Positions 36,373 to 45,565 of a stretch of DNA of 64,000 nucleotides are shown piece by piece. Each line of letters starts with the position of its first letter. Within the stretch, counting starts at the first letter, position 1. Position numbers and translations under genes: made by a program. The notes under the pieces are model-generated. The model was not told the DNA's origin. It worked only from the letters and a program-made list of their open reading frames with translations, and did no database searches. The stretch spans positions 310,001 to 374,000 of the forward strand of contig NC_014632.1 in the NCBI RefSeq assembly GCF_000165505.1, read 5' to 3'. The DNA comes from Ilyobacter polytropus DSM 2926. GTDB lineage: Bacteria; Fusobacteriota; Fusobacteriia; Fusobacteriales; Fusobacteriaceae.

Positions 36373-36768
36373 ATGAAAACTTTTAAAGTTGTTGTTAACG
36401 GAAACGAATATGAAGTAGGGGTACAAGAGGTAAAAGCAGGAACGGCAGCACCAGCACCAAGAGCAGCAGCACCAGCTCCGGCAGCGCCTAAACCAGCAGC
36501 ACCAAAACCGGCGGCACCAAAACCAGTAACTACTGCAGCAGGGGCAGGAGCAGGAGTAAACACAGTAACTGCACCTATGCCTGGTACAATAATTAATGTA
36601 GGATGCCACGCAGGAGCAAAAGTTTCTAAAGGTGACATCTTAGTAGTATTAGAAGCAATGAAAATGGAAAATGAAATTATGGCTCCTCATGACGGAACAG
36701 TTACTGAAGTAAAAGTTCAGCAAGGTGCTTCAGTTAATGCAGGAGATATACTAGTAGTATTATCTTAA
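36373..36768 (+). CDS. Biotin carboxyl carrier protein of the Na+-pump decarboxylase
   Basis: 131 residues: N-terminal [12 protein letters not shown], a flexible Ala/Pro/Lys-rich linker at about 24-50 made of repeated PKPAA units, then a biotinyl domain with EAMKMENEI (biotin Lys97). It brings CO2 from OadA to OadB. In many decarboxylases this domain is fused to the alpha subunit; here it is separate, as in methylmalonyl-CoA and glutaconyl-CoA decarboxylases. Confidence 0.92.
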   Translation: MKTFKVVVNGNEYEVGVQEVKAGTAAPAPRAAAPAPAAPKPAAPKPAAPKPVTTAAGAGAGVNTVTAPMPGTIINVGCHAGAKVSKGDILVVLEAMKMENEIMAPHDGTVTEVKVQQGASVNAGDILVVLS

Positions 36769-36789
36769 ATCTAGAGGGGGACAATTGTT

Positions 36790-37977
36790 ATGTTACAAGC
36801 TTTAATGGATTTTTATACAAGCACAGGTTTTTATGGTATAAATATAGGTTCCATCTTAATGATGATAGTTGCCTGTATTTTCCTTTACCTTGCTATAGTA
36901 AAAGGATTTGAGCCTCTATTATTGGTTCCTATCTCTTTCGGAATGCTTCTTACTAACCTTCCATTTGCAGGTATGATGGCAGAGCCTTTAATGGAAGTAA
37001 AAGAGCATATAACAGCTTCAGGAGCAGTGCAGTATGTAGTTCATACAGCAGAGCCTGGAGGATTACTTTATTACTTATTCCAAGGAGATCACTTGGGAAT
37101 ATTCCCTCCATTAATCTTTATGGGTGTAGGGGCGATGACAGACTTTGGTCCGTTAATTGCAAATCCTAAATCACTTCTTCTTGGAGCGGCAGCTCAGTTT
37201 GGTATCTTCGTTACTTTCTTGGGAGCTATAGGTTCTGGACTGTTTACAGCTCAGGAAGCAGCTTCAATCGGAATTATCGGAGGAGCAGATGGACCTACTG
37301 CGATCTTCCTTTCTTCAAAACTGGCTCCGCACCTAATGGGACCAATAGCTGTAGCAGCTTATTCATATATGGCGCTTGTACCAATCATTCAGCCGCCTAT
37401 CATGACAGCTCTTACAAGTGAAAAAGAGAGAAAGATAAAGATGTCTCAACTAAGAATGGTAACAAAGAAAGAGAAGGTAATCTTCCCTATCGTAGTTACT
37501 ATCATAGTATCTCTAATAGTACCTCCAGCAGCAACTCTAATCGGAATGTTAATGCTTGGAAACCTATTCAGAGAATGTGGAGTAGTAGGAAGACTAGAAG
37601 ATACAGCGAAAAATGCACTTATCAACATCATCACAATCTTCCTAGGTGTAACAGTTGGAGCAACAGCAACAGCTGAAGCCTTCCTAAAAGTAGAAACTCT
37701 AGCTATCCTAGCACTAGGAGTAGTTGCCTTTGGGATAGGAACAGGATCAGGAGTACTTCTTGCTAAGCTTATGAATAAGATGAGCAAGACCCCTATCAAT
37801 CCATTACTGGGATCTGCAGGAGTATCTGCAGTACCAATGGCAGCAAGGGTATCACAGGTAGTGGGACAGAAAGCTGATCCGTCAAACTTCCTACTGATGC
37901 ATGCAATGGGACCAAACGTTGCAGGAGTAATAGGATCTGCAGTATCTGCAGGTGTACTACTTTCACTGTTTGGATAA
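36790..37977 (+). CDS. oadB: Sodium-pump decarboxylase beta subunit
   Basis: 395-residue membrane subunit that decarboxylates carboxybiotin and exports Na+. [17 protein letters not shown] holds Asp167 at the position of the key Na+-site Asp of Oad[21 protein letters not shown] and [12 protein letters not shown] are also typical. Last gene of the operon; with OadA the substrate is oxaloacetate made by citrate lyase. Confidence 0.93.
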   Translation: MLQALMDFYTSTGFYGINIGSILMMIVACIFLYLAIVKGFEPLLLVPISFGMLLTNLPFAGMMAEPLMEVKEHITASGAVQYVVHTAEPGGLLYYLFQGDHLGIFPPLIFMGVGAMTDFGPLIANPKSLLLGAAAQFGIFVTFLGAIGSGLFTAQEAASIGIIGGADGPTAIFLSSKLAPHLMGPIAVAAYSYMALVPIIQPPIMTALTSEKERKIKMSQLRMVTKKEKVIFPIVVTIIVSLIVPPAATLIGMLMLGNLFRECGVVGRLEDTAKNALINIITIFLGVTVGATATAEAFLKVETLAILALGVVAFGIGTGSGVLLAKLMNKMSKTPINPLLGSAGVSAVPMAARVSQVVGQKADPSNFLLMHAMGPNVAGVIGSAVSAGVLLSLFG

Positions 37978-38075
37978 TTATTTATAATGTAGAGCTATAT
38001 TCCAAGAAATGAGGCCGTGTCTCATTTTAACTCGGTACTTTATTTCTTAAAATTTATAGATTCTTAAAGGGTAAA

Positions 38076-38122
38076 AAAGAGGGTGACCCAAGTGTAAAAA
38101 ATACTTGTGGCTCACCCTCTTT
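38076..38122. terminator. Bidirectional terminator between oadB and cstA
   Basis: AAAGAGGGTGA...CCAAGT pairs with ACTTGTGG...TCACCCTCTTT; serves both converging genes. Confidence 0.88.
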
Positions 38123-38131
38123 AATATTTGT

Positions 38132-39544
38132 TTAAAGAATCTCTTCTACGTCTAAGGCAGATTGATTTTTTTTCTTTTTGAGGAAAAATATTAGTGCACT
38201 TATTGCAGCTAAAATACCAAAAGGATAACCTATGGCTGTGGACATTCGTAACCCCTCTGGAGCGATTATGATATATGTTGTAACAACACCTGTCATAAAT
38301 GTACCTGGAATTGCAGCGATCCAGAAATTTTTACGGTTATTTGCAAGATAAACTGCACCAGCCCATAAGACTATAGTAGCAAGGGTTTGATTAGACCAAG
38401 CAAAGTATCTCCATATTATTCCAAAATCCATGAAGCAAAGAGCAATTCCGACTATAAACAGAGGGATTGCTATTAAAAATCTATTTTTTATAGGACCCTG
38501 TTTAAGATTTGTAGCATCTGCAATGGCGAGTCTTGCACTCCTAAATGCAGTGTCACCAGAAGTAATCGGACAGGCAACTACTCCCAATAAAGCAAGGGCT
38601 CCACCAACTCTACCAAGCATCGAGTTGGAAATTGTATTTACAACTACACCTGCGGCACCTGCTTGTGCAAGGCCTTCTGTACTACCAAAAAAAGTCATGG
38701 CTGCTGCTGCCCAAATAAGAGCAATAACCCCTTCTGCTATCATAGATCCGAAAAATACTCTTCTTCCTTCTTTTTCATTTTTTAAACACCGAGCCATAAG
38801 TGGAGACTGAGTGGCGTGGAATCCAGATATTGCACCACAGGCAATTGTTATAAAAAGAAATGGATAAAAAGGAGTTCCTTTAGGATTAAGATTTTGAAGA
38901 GTCAACTCTGGAATCTGATATCCTTTTATAAAAAGACCTAAACCAATTCCAAGTCCCATTATAATAAGAGACAGTCCAAATATTGGATATATTTTGGAGA
39001 TCAACTTATCCACGGGAAGTATTGTTGCTATAATATAATAAATAATTATAATTCCAACCCAGGTCATTTTACCTACACTTGGAACTATATTTGTCAATAT
39101 ACCAGCAGGACCAACTACAAAAACTACACCTACAAGAACTAAAAGCACGACTGAGAAAACCCTCATAAAATTTTTAGGGCCATTTCCAAGATATTTACCG
39201 ACAATTTCTGCTATTGTTGATCCGTTATGCCTAACTGAAAGCATACCAGCAAGGTAGTCATGAACCGATCCTGCAAAGATGCATCCAAACACAATCCATA
39301 GAAAGGCTACAGGTCCCCATAAAGCCCCTGCAACAGCTCCAAATATAGGACCTAGGCCGGCTATATTGAGGAATTGTATAAGGAAAGCTCTTCCCCAACT
39401 GATTTCACAAAAATCAACACCATCGGCAAGACTTACCGCAGGTGTAGGCCTGTTTTCGTTTATACCAAAAATATTTTCAACAATTTTCCCATAAATGAAA
39501 TAACCACCGATTAAAGCTGCCAAAGCTAATAAAAAAGTTATCAT
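38132..39544 (-). CDS. cstA: CstA-family transporter
   Basis: 470-residue membrane protein of the CstA/BtsT family, known for peptide or pyruvate uptake. GRAFLIQFLNIAGLGPIFGA, LWIVFGCIFAGSVHDYLAGM, GFHATQSPLMARCL and a late RYFAWSNQTLA fit the family. The ATG at 39544 has AAGGAGGG ahead of it; the frame open to 39592 has none. It lies 82 bases after a UspA-like gene on the same strand, probably one transcript. Confidence 0.9.
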   Translation of the reverse strand: MITFLLALAALIGGYFIYGKIVENIFGINENRPTPAVSLADGVDFCEISWGRAFLIQFLNIAGLGPIFGAVAGALWGPVAFLWIVFGCIFAGSVHDYLAGMLSVRHNGSTIAEIVGKYLGNGPKNFMRVFSVVLLVLVGVVFVVGPAGILTNIVPSVGKMTWVGIIIIYYIIATILPVDKLISKIYPIFGLSLIIMGLGIGLGLFIKGYQIPELTLQNLNPKGTPFYPFLFITIACGAISGFHATQSPLMARCLKNEKEGRRVFFGSMIAEGVIALIWAAAAMTFFGSTEGLAQAGAAGVVVNTISNSMLGRVGGALALLGVVACPITSGDTAFRSARLAIADATNLKQGPIKNRFLIAIPLFIVGIALCFMDFGIIWRYFAWSNQTLATIVLWAGAVYLANNRKNFWIAAIPGTFMTGVVTTYIIIAPEGLRMSTAIGYPFGILAAISALIFFLKKKKNQSALDVEEIL

Positions 39545-39626
39545 TTTTTCCCTCCTTACCTTATAAGAAATAAAATATGATAGTTTTCTCAATATTATTT
39601 TTGTAATATTAAATTATTGTGATTTG

Positions 39627-40421
39627 CTAAGCTATGAAAATAGGTTTTTTTGCAGATTCAATTATCTTTACCCCTGGTTCTCTAATAGTTTTTTCAAGCA
39701 TTATAGAATGTTTGAGGTCTCCCATAATTATAAGATCATAGTCCTTTGAATATTCTAAAATAATTTTATGAACTTCTCCACTGGAAAACTCTCTTTTGAA
39801 ATTTTTCTCAGCCTTTTTCATATAAAGATTCAAATCTTCTTCATCATTTGTTTTGTCCTCACTAACTGTAATGGCTGTAAATTCTGTAACACTAGAAAAA
39901 ATTTCCATGAAATTAAAGAGTGCCTTGTTTGATTTTATCTCTAGGTCATCTGCGAGCATAACTTTTTCTAAAGAATAGTCTTCTAATTCAGGTACTAATA
40001 TTACAGGTTTATGATGGGTGTTTAACAAAACTTTTTCTTCATGAGTAAGTTCATTTGATTTTGCAAGTATTGCAAGGTCGAAAAACTTTAATTCTTCCAA
40101 TAATATTTTAGAAGAATCTCCTACCATGTTGTAAAAGTTAGCCTCTTTAATTATAGATAGAAATGTCTTTTCTATTCTTTCTGAACGCTCTTTTTCAGCT
40201 TGTGTTATTCTTTGGTATTCTTTGTCGATGTTTTTTATCTTAAGTCTGTAAAGATCATCAGCAGCCATGAATTCTTTGAACTCATCTTTATCCACAACTG
40301 AGTGTATAAACATTCCTACAATATCCACTTCAGGATAATTTTCTTTTATCATCTTTGTGTACTTTGTCAAATATTCGACGTCTTTTTCCTCGACAAACAC
40401 TACCAATATCCTATTCAGCAT
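39627..40421 (-). CDS. UspA-like stress protein
   Basis: 264 residues, cytoplasmic, with Usp-like N-terminal strand (LNRILVVFV) and C-terminal LIIMGDLKHSIMLEKTI...KPIFIA; the classical ATP loop GxxG is not clear. Paralogue of the gene at 49883: the two share KPVILVPELEDYSL-like and DYDLIIMGDLK-like blocks and even the GGTGATTAA around the ribosome site. An IS3 element sits 56 bases upstream of its start and may have cut off its promoter. Confidence 0.75.
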   Translation of the reverse strand: MLNRILVVFVEEKDVEYLTKYTKMIKENYPEVDIVGMFIHSVVDKDEFKEFMAADDLYRLKIKNIDKEYQRITQAEKERSERIEKTFLSIIKEANFYNMVGDSSKILLEELKFFDLAILAKSNELTHEEKVLLNTHHKPVILVPELEDYSLEKVMLADDLEIKSNKALFNFMEIFSSVTEFTAITVSEDKTNDEEDLNLYMKKAEKNFKREFSSGEVHKIILEYSKDYDLIIMGDLKHSIMLEKTIREPGVKIIESAKKPIFIA

Positions 40422-40498
40422 TGTTAATCACCCTCCTTAAAAAAAATATATGTTTCTTATTTATGTAATGAAATATTGGTCTTCTGTCAATATAGTAG

Positions 40499-41394
40499 TC
40501 AACCTAACACCAATTTTTTCTGTATTTTTTCAAACTCAACAGGGGAGACATTTCCTAAGAAACTGTGTCTCCTCTCTTTATTATAAAATTCTATGTAATC
40601 AAATACCATTGCCTTCATATACCTTTTAGTTACTAAACCTTCTACATAAATCATCTCTTTCTTCAAAGAAGCATGAAAGGATTCTATTACTGCATTATCA
40701 TAACAGTTCCCACGTCTACTCATAGATTGGATTAATCCTAGCTTCTTTACAAGGTTAGAGTACTCCCTACTCGAATATTGCGATCCTTGATCACTATGAA
40801 TTATCAGTTCTTCCTCTGGTTCCTCCAGTAAAAATGACCTTGTTAAAGTATCTATTACTAACTCACTAGTCATGCGCTTACCTATATCGTAGGCGATAAT
40901 CCTTCTAGAAAAAAGATCCATAATTGTGCTTAAATATAGCCAACCTTCGCTTGTCCAAATATATGTGATATCTGTAACCCAGACCTCATTTTTTCTACCT
41001 ACTTTGAATTTTCTTTTTACAATATTTCCTGTGATATTTTCTCTTTTACTCTTTTCATTTCCTGTTTTAAACTTCTTGGTAGAATTAACTGATATATCAT
41101 TTTCTTTCATTATTCTATTTATTCGTCTTTCGCTTGTTATTATGCCATATTCATCTTTGAGCTCAACCTTTAGTCTAGGGGCTCCATAGCTCCTCTTATG
41201 TCTGTTCTTTCTGACCTCTAGAATACTATCTAGAATCCCTTGATCCTTTTTCTTTCTCTCAGTAGTTTTGTTATTCTGAAACTTATTAAAACCACTTCGA
41301 GAGACTTCTAGGGCTCTACATATCTGAGATATAGAATGAACATTTCTGTGTATTTCAACGAAGATAAAGAGTTCCCTCTTAGTTATCTTTTTTT
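40499..41394 (-). CDS. IS3-family transposase OrfB (made by -1 frameshift)
   Basis: Integrase part, about 298 residues from the frameshift site. N-terminal HTH_21 region (SISQICRALEVSRSGF, YGAPRL), then DDE core: Asp in WVTDITYI, Asp in IIHSDQGSQY, Glu in VIESFHASLKKE, ending FYNKERRHSFLGNVSP. The open frame runs without a stop from the A7G site at the end of orfA; an ATG at 41110 alone would lose the HTH part. Confidence 0.88.
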
Positions 41395-41676
41395 CCTTGA
41401 GAATATGGCTGTAGCCTTTTTTAAGATCTCTATATCCTCTTCTTTTTCCTTAAGTAGATTTTTCAACCTGATAATTTCTTTGTCTTGAGCGCTTAACTCC
41501 ATGTCCTTCTTAGGACCTCCAAAGTATTTCTTTTCCCAGGCAGCAACAGTATTAGTGGTAATACCGTATTCATTTGATAGCTCTACCTTTGTTTTTATTT
41601 TAAGGAAAGAAAGCTCAGCGATTTGCTTCTGTTTCTCCTCTGAAAATCTTGCATATCTTCTTTTTTCTTCCATCAT
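41383..41676 (-). CDS. IS3-family transposase OrfA
   Basis: 97 residues: HTH (VELSNEYGITTNTVAAWEKKY) and leucine-zipper-like tail (EIIRLKNLLKEKEEDIEILKKA, split here in two heptad stretches). Start ATG after AGGAG. It ends FSRKKR at an A7G tract (41388-41394 as T7 on the plus strand), a standard IS3 slippery site giving the OrfAB fusion. Confidence 0.88.
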   Translation of the reverse strand: MMEEKRRYARFSEEKQKQIAELSFLKIKTKVELSNEYGITTNTVAAWEKKYFGGPKKDMELSAQDKEIIRLKNLLKEKEEDIEILKKATAIFSRKKR

Positions 41677-42070
41677 AGCCACTCCTAAATATGTTTATTT
41701 TTTATTATATATTTTTGAGTGCTAAACTGTCTACTAAACCATCATAACACCAATATTTAGGCTTAATTTTTGTCCTACAGAATAATTATTCTATCTAAAA
41801 AAACAAACTCCTTTTATAATTTTTTACGAAAATTAAATAACTCAAATTACCACTTAATCATAATTATGATGGATTCATTAATTTGTCTAAAATAATCTTT
41901 AATGAAAAAATCTAAAATTATTACAGAATTCATGGAATTTACTTTAAAAGTTTTATTATGTTTTTGAAGAAGTGCTCATAAAGTAATTTGAATATTTATT
42001 TATAAACTTTGAAAAATAAAAATTCAAATGGTCTCAAGAATAAATGCCAAAATTTATCTTTAAAACTAAA

Positions 42071-42104
42071 ATATGAACCTGTCACATAATGACCAGGTTC
42101 ATAT
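42071..42104 (-). terminator. Terminator of the Tsx-like gene
   Basis: ATATGAACCTG / CAGGTTCATAT, 11 bp, T-rich on the minus strand after the stem. The rest of 41757-42188 is AT-rich with no gene seen. Confidence 0.65.
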
Positions 42105-42188
42105 AGGTTGATAACTTAATATAATTTTATTTATAAAATGATTTTTTTTACTTTATACTTATAAATATAGAGTTTAATTTAGAGGTGA

Positions 42189-43013
42189 TTAGAAAACATA
42201 GTGCACGCCTAGTATATGCTGGTTGGAATCAGATGAATTATAACTTGATTTTTTGACCTCTGTAAAGCTATCATTTATCTTATAAGAATAAGACAAATCT
42301 ATATATTTCATTTGCAGCTTCAGCTGATTAAACCACTGAAGAGAATGATCAGTACCGATATTATTACCGCTCCAATCTGTTTTATCTTTTGATTCGTTTG
42401 CTCCAAAGACATAGTCGACCCATCCGCTGAAATAAATATTCCATCCATTTTTAAATGTATGTAATTTTCTGCCGTAGGCAGCATTTAAAAGATAACCATC
42501 CCACTTATCCTCTATACTCCCATCATAGGCTTCCTTATGATATCTGGCCAAGAGGTTCATCCTGACATAGTCGAATCCTTTAATATAAACATCATTTCCA
42601 ATCCCTATCTGATGTCTTTTGAGTCCTCCACCGTAAGAGCTGTCATCAAAATCATACTGATATGAAATAAACCACTCCTTAAAATTACCAAACGAAAGAT
42701 CTTTCCCCAAAAGTCCATCTAAAGAGATCCTGGGGTTGATCTCACCATAAAGGTTAGGATCCTGACCGTGGACATCACTAGATCCTGAATCAAAGGCATC
42801 AAAAAAATCTACAAACCAATACATATCGAGAAGGTTGTACCTATGAAATCCTTCGAACTCTACATACCTGTCATCGATACTTTCACCATAACCGTCAGCG
42901 GAATTATTCCCCTGAAATACACTGACACTGGTATAATTGTAGTTCCACGGCTCATATGATCCAAAAGAAGTGATGTTGACCATTAAGAATAAAATACCAA
43001 ACATTTTTTTCAT
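42189..43013 (-). CDS. Tsx-type nucleoside-specific outer-membrane channel
   Basis: 274-residue outer-membrane beta-barrel. A short signal peptide (MKKMFGILFLMVNITSFGS) leads to YEPWNYNYTSVSVFQGNNSAD, then DDRYVEFEGFHRYNLLDMYW and FVDFFDAFD, the Tsx-family pattern; amphipathic strands continue to a terminal Phe as in barrels. ATG at 43013 is preferred since AAGGA is 8 bases ahead. It shows that the organism has an outer membrane. Single-gene unit. Confidence 0.82.
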   Translation of the reverse strand: MKKMFGILFLMVNITSFGSYEPWNYNYTSVSVFQGNNSADGYGESIDDRYVEFEGFHRYNLLDMYWFVDFFDAFDSGSSDVHGQDPNLYGEINPRISLDGLLGKDLSFGNFKEWFISYQYDFDDSSYGGGLKRHQIGIGNDVYIKGFDYVRMNLLARYHKEAYDGSIEDKWDGYLLNAAYGRKLHTFKNGWNIYFSGWVDYVFGANESKDKTDWSGNNIGTDHSLQWFNQLKLQMKYIDLSYSYKINDSFTEVKKSSYNSSDSNQHILGVHYVF

Positions 43014-43430
43014 TGCTACCATCCTTTTTAATTATACTTTTACTCTGAAGTTTAGAGGTTAAAAATTCTCTAGAGTTGGTCTATATTGTATAGAAATAAT
43101 AGGATTTTTACAACTTGAAATTAAAATATAGATAGTAAAAAATATAATATCATTCAACTGTATGCAGGATTTTATGCTCTTGAATTGTATAATTAACTGC
43201 AATAAAAAAATATTACGATAAAAAATAAAAATCCATCTATAGTATCCCGTTTTATAAATCAAGGTTTTGCAACAATAAAAATAATAAGTAAATATCTAAG
43301 GGTATTTGAATATATTATGTTTTGAGAGGTTAAAAAAGGTAAAGAAATAATTTGTTTAAAAATTAATTTTAATCATTGAATTTTAAGAATTACATAAAAA
43401 CAGATCAAATTTATGATTCGAGGAGGGTTT

Positions 43431-44246
43431 ATGAAAAAAGTATTGTTAAATAACGGTGTTGAGGTGCCAATTATAGGATTGGGAACATTTAGAGCCAAGG
43501 GAGAAGAGGTTTATATGGCTGTAAAAACAGCTATCGATAATGGTTATACTCATATTGATACCGCTATGATATATGGTAATGAAAAAGAGATAAATAGGGC
43601 GATAAAGGATAGTGGAGTAAAGAGAGAGAACTTGTTTATCACAACAAAACTCTGGAATTCAGACCAGGGTTATGAATCTACAAAAAAAGCATTCCAGAAA
43701 TCATTGGACGACTTGGGTTTAGATTATATTGATTTATATTTAATTCATTGGAATAAAGGGGTAGAAAAAGCAGCAGAATCATGGAAGGCGATGGAAGAAC
43801 TTTATAAGGATGGAAAGATAAAAGCCATCGGTGTATCCAACTTTACCATGTATCACATCGAAAAACTTCTTGAAACAGCCCTAGTTAAACCTGCCGTAAA
43901 TCAGGTGGAATGTCATATAGGACTGCCACAATATGATCTTCAGAAATACTGTGAGAGCAAGGGGATAAAACTAACTGCCTATGCACCTATGCAAGCTGGT
44001 AAAATCTTTGAAAGCGAGGAATTAAAAGCAATTGCTGATAAGCATGGAAAATCTGTTGCCCATGTGGCATTAAAATTTCTCGTAGACAGAGGAATTATCG
44101 TAATCCCTAAGTCAGTTAAGACCGAGAGAATAATCAATAACAAGGATATTTTTGACTTAGAACTTGATTCAGAAGATTTAAAAGTGATCAAATCTCTCTG
44201 GAATGGGAAAAGATTATACACTGACCCGGACAATTGTTACTTTTAG
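43431..44246 (+). CDS. Aldo/keto reductase
   Basis: 271-residue NAD(P)H-dependent oxidoreductase. Catalytic tetrad Asp43, Tyr48, Lys73, His106 (HIDTAMIYGNE, TTKLWNS, LIHWN); VIPKSVKTERIINN binds the cofactor phosphate. Similar to 2,5-diketo-gluconate reductase-like members. ATG at 43431 follows AGGAGGG; an earlier ATG at 43413 lies before the ribosome site. No operon partner. The 417-base spacer upstream, shared with the divergent Tsx gene, shows no other feature I can support. Confidence 0.9.
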   Translation: MKKVLLNNGVEVPIIGLGTFRAKGEEVYMAVKTAIDNGYTHIDTAMIYGNEKEINRAIKDSGVKRENLFITTKLWNSDQGYESTKKAFQKSLDDLGLDYIDLYLIHWNKGVEKAAESWKAMEELYKDGKIKAIGVSNFTMYHIEKLLETALVKPAVNQVECHIGLPQYDLQKYCESKGIKLTAYAPMQAGKIFESEELKAIADKHGKSVAHVALKFLVDRGIIVIPKSVKTERIINNKDIFDLELDSEDLKVIKSLWNGKRLYTDPDNCYF

Positions 44247-44252
44247 TAAATA

Positions 44253-44284
44253 AAAACAGCAGCTGAAAAGCTGCTGTTTTTTTT
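44253..44284. terminator. Terminator after the aldo/keto reductase
   Basis: AAAACAGCAGCT / AGCTGCTGTTTT with GAAA loop and T-run. Confidence 0.93.
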
Positions 44285-44379
44285 CTTCAGGAGAATTTTA
44301 AATCTCTAAGTAAACTTTGAATTTAGAAAGGAAAATTTGAGAAATTTTAGAAAAAACACTCATAAGAGGAGGGGTTGAT

Positions 44380-44856
44380 ATGAGTGAAAAACAACTTGAG
44401 GACAAGATAATAGAGCTTTTACCGAAAACATCTCTTTTTGGGGGAGTGGATCTGAAAGAGATTCATTTTTTTGTAGAGAGTCTTGTGGAGAAGAGATGTA
44501 AAGCTGGTGAAATTATACTAAAAGAGGGGGAATCACCTGGAGATTCTTATCTTTTATTAGAGGGCGAGGTAAAGTTGACAGTCAGGGATAGGCGGGTGGA
44601 TAAATTTGGTCCTGGAACAGTTTTTGGAATAGATTCTACAATAGGAATTCAAAAACAGATTACAACTGCCATTGCAGCAACTGATATTATTTTGGCAATT
44701 ATTCCAAAGATGAGCCTCTATACTTTATCTCAGAAAAATCCAGATTTGTTTAGTAAGCTCATCCTAAACGTAGCCAGAGACCTGGCAAGAGCCCTAAAGG
44801 GCATGGAAAGGATAATAGAAGATTATGTACTTTTAGAGGAAAAACACCTTCTTTGA
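44380..44856 (+). CDS. Cyclic-nucleotide-binding domain protein without HTH
   Basis: 158 residues. One cNMP-type beta-barrel (about 12-125) with AGEIILKEGESPGDSYLLLEGEVKL, then helices; the Crp C-terminal HTH is missing. The usual phosphate-binding Arg of the cassette is not evident. It lies upstream of the feo cluster but is separated from it by a promoter at 44908, so a link to iron uptake is only positional. Ribosome site GAGGAGGGG. Confidence 0.8.
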   Translation: MSEKQLEDKIIELLPKTSLFGGVDLKEIHFFVESLVEKRCKAGEIILKEGESPGDSYLLLEGEVKLTVRDRRVDKFGPGTVFGIDSTIGIQKQITTAIAATDIILAIIPKMSLYTLSQKNPDLFSKLILNVARDLARALKGMERIIEDYVLLEEKHLL

Positions 44857-44882
44857 GAAAAGAATATGTGAGTCAATAAAAT

Positions 44883-44900
44883 ACTTTTATAATCAAAACT
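44883..44900. promoter_or_regulatory. Imperfect Fur-like box 1
   Basis: ACTTTTATAATCAAAACT, weaker version of the palindrome at 45265, just upstream of the feoA1 promoter -35. Confidence 0.4.
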
Positions 44901-44907
44901 TTTTAGC

Positions 44908-44936
44908 TTGACAAATTTCAATATAAGAGATATAAT
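44908..44936 (+). promoter_or_regulatory. Promoter of the feo cluster
   Basis: TTGACA, 17 bases, TATAAT: exact consensus, about 55 bases before the first FeoA-type start. Confidence 0.85.
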
Positions 44937-44998
44937 CAGAGCATATTATGAATGATCCTAAGTATTACAGAATATTATTGAAGCTGGGAGGGGTAAAT

Positions 44999-45223
44999 AT
45001 GTCACATCCAGTAACTTATGGACAACTAAACAAGAAATTTGTCATAAAAGGAATAAACGGTAATGATAAGACCAAGGCTAGACTCATAGAGAGAGGGTTC
45101 TGTATAGGTGAGAATCTATGCATACTGAAGGATACTGATGAAAATCTAATTATAGAGGTAAATAAAAGCAGATATGTTGTTAATTTTGGACTAGCAAATA
45201 AAATAATAGTAGACGAAGCATAA
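44999..45223 (+). CDS. FeoA-domain protein 1
   Basis: 74-residue SH3-like FeoA fold: KKFVIKGINGNDKTKARLIERGFCIGENLCIL, split as strand, RLIERGF core and GENL turn. Likely helps FeoB in ferrous iron uptake. The ATG at 44999 follows GGGAGGGG; the frame is open from 44948 but without a ribosome site there. Confidence 0.82.
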   Translation: MSHPVTYGQLNKKFVIKGINGNDKTKARLIERGFCIGENLCILKDTDENLIIEVNKSRYVVNFGLANKIIVDEA

Positions 45224-45230
45224 CTAAAAG

Positions 45231-45257
45231 ACAGCTCTTCGGAGCTGTACCTTTTTA
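45231..45257 (+). terminator. Terminator between the two FeoA genes
   Basis: ACAGCTC-TTCG-GAGCTGT then T5. Extra-stable UUCG loop; it makes feoA1 a separate or attenuated unit. Confidence 0.8.
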
Positions 45258-45264
45258 AAAAAAT

Positions 45265-45281
45265 ACTTTGATAATCAAAGT
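45265..45281. promoter_or_regulatory. Fur-like box 2
   Basis: ACTTTGATAATCAAAGT, perfect 17-base palindrome, 30 bases before feoA2. Contains TGATAATCA, the heart of Fur boxes. Confidence 0.6.
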
Positions 45282-45310
45282 AAATTTATAGATGAAACTG
45301 GAGGAGACAG

Positions 45311-45532
45311 ATGAAACTTACTGACCTGAAAAGAGGGGAAAAAGCAAAGATTGTCAAAATAGGTAAAATAGGAGACCTAAAGAAAAGACTTGTGGACATG
45401 GGAGTCACTTCTGGAGAGATAATAAAACTGGAAAGAGACGCACCTCTAGGGGACCCGCAGCAGTACATAATAAAAGGGACAGGGATAGCCATAAGGAAAG
45501 AAGATGCAAAGAATATAGAGGTAGAAAGATAA
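45311..45532 (+). CDS. feoA: FeoA-domain protein 2
   Basis: 73 residues: MKLTDLKRGEKAKIVKI, KKRLVDMGVTSGEIIKL and APLGDPQQYIIKGTGIAIR are classical FeoA motifs. It starts 9 bases after GGAGGAG and lies 33 bases before feoB; the direct partner of FeoB. Confidence 0.92.
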   Translation: MKLTDLKRGEKAKIVKIGKIGDLKKRLVDMGVTSGEIIKLERDAPLGDPQQYIIKGTGIAIRKEDAKNIEVER

Positions 45533-45565
45533 TACATCAATATAAAGAAGGAGAGGAAATACGAG

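Larger units (their letters stand above)
40477..41752 (-). mobile_element. IS3-family insertion sequence, complete
   Basis: 1276 bases. Imperfect inverted ends begin TGGT and finish ACCA, with further matching at TAGTAG..CA on both sides (18-25 bases in). A 4-base ATAT flanks each end (40473-40476, 41753-41756) as a possible target duplication, though it is palindromic. It carries orfA and orfB joined by a -1 frameshift site, with all DDE residues present, so it may be active. Confidence 0.85.

Noticed and set aside
36331-36638. Two minus-strand frames of about 90 codons over the biotin carrier gene
   Set aside because: They arise from the Ala/Pro-rich, stop-poor linker code of the plus-strand carrier; Cys- or Ala-rich nonsense with no ribosome site.
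40499-41110. OrfB as an independent gene starting at the ATG at 41110
   Set aside because: The frame continues upstream to the A7G slippery site and holds the HTH_21 part; a -1 fusion fits IS3 biology better.
41757-42060. Fourth copy of the structured RNA on the minus strand beyond the IS
   Set aside because: A GGTAATTT string occurs, but the TTGG element, hairpin and CAGGCCA terminator are missing.
43059-43262. 67-codon minus-strand frame between the Tsx gene and the aldo/keto reductase
   Set aside because: AT-rich composition (Ile, Phe, Tyr, Lys), no ribosome site, in the spacer of two divergent genes.
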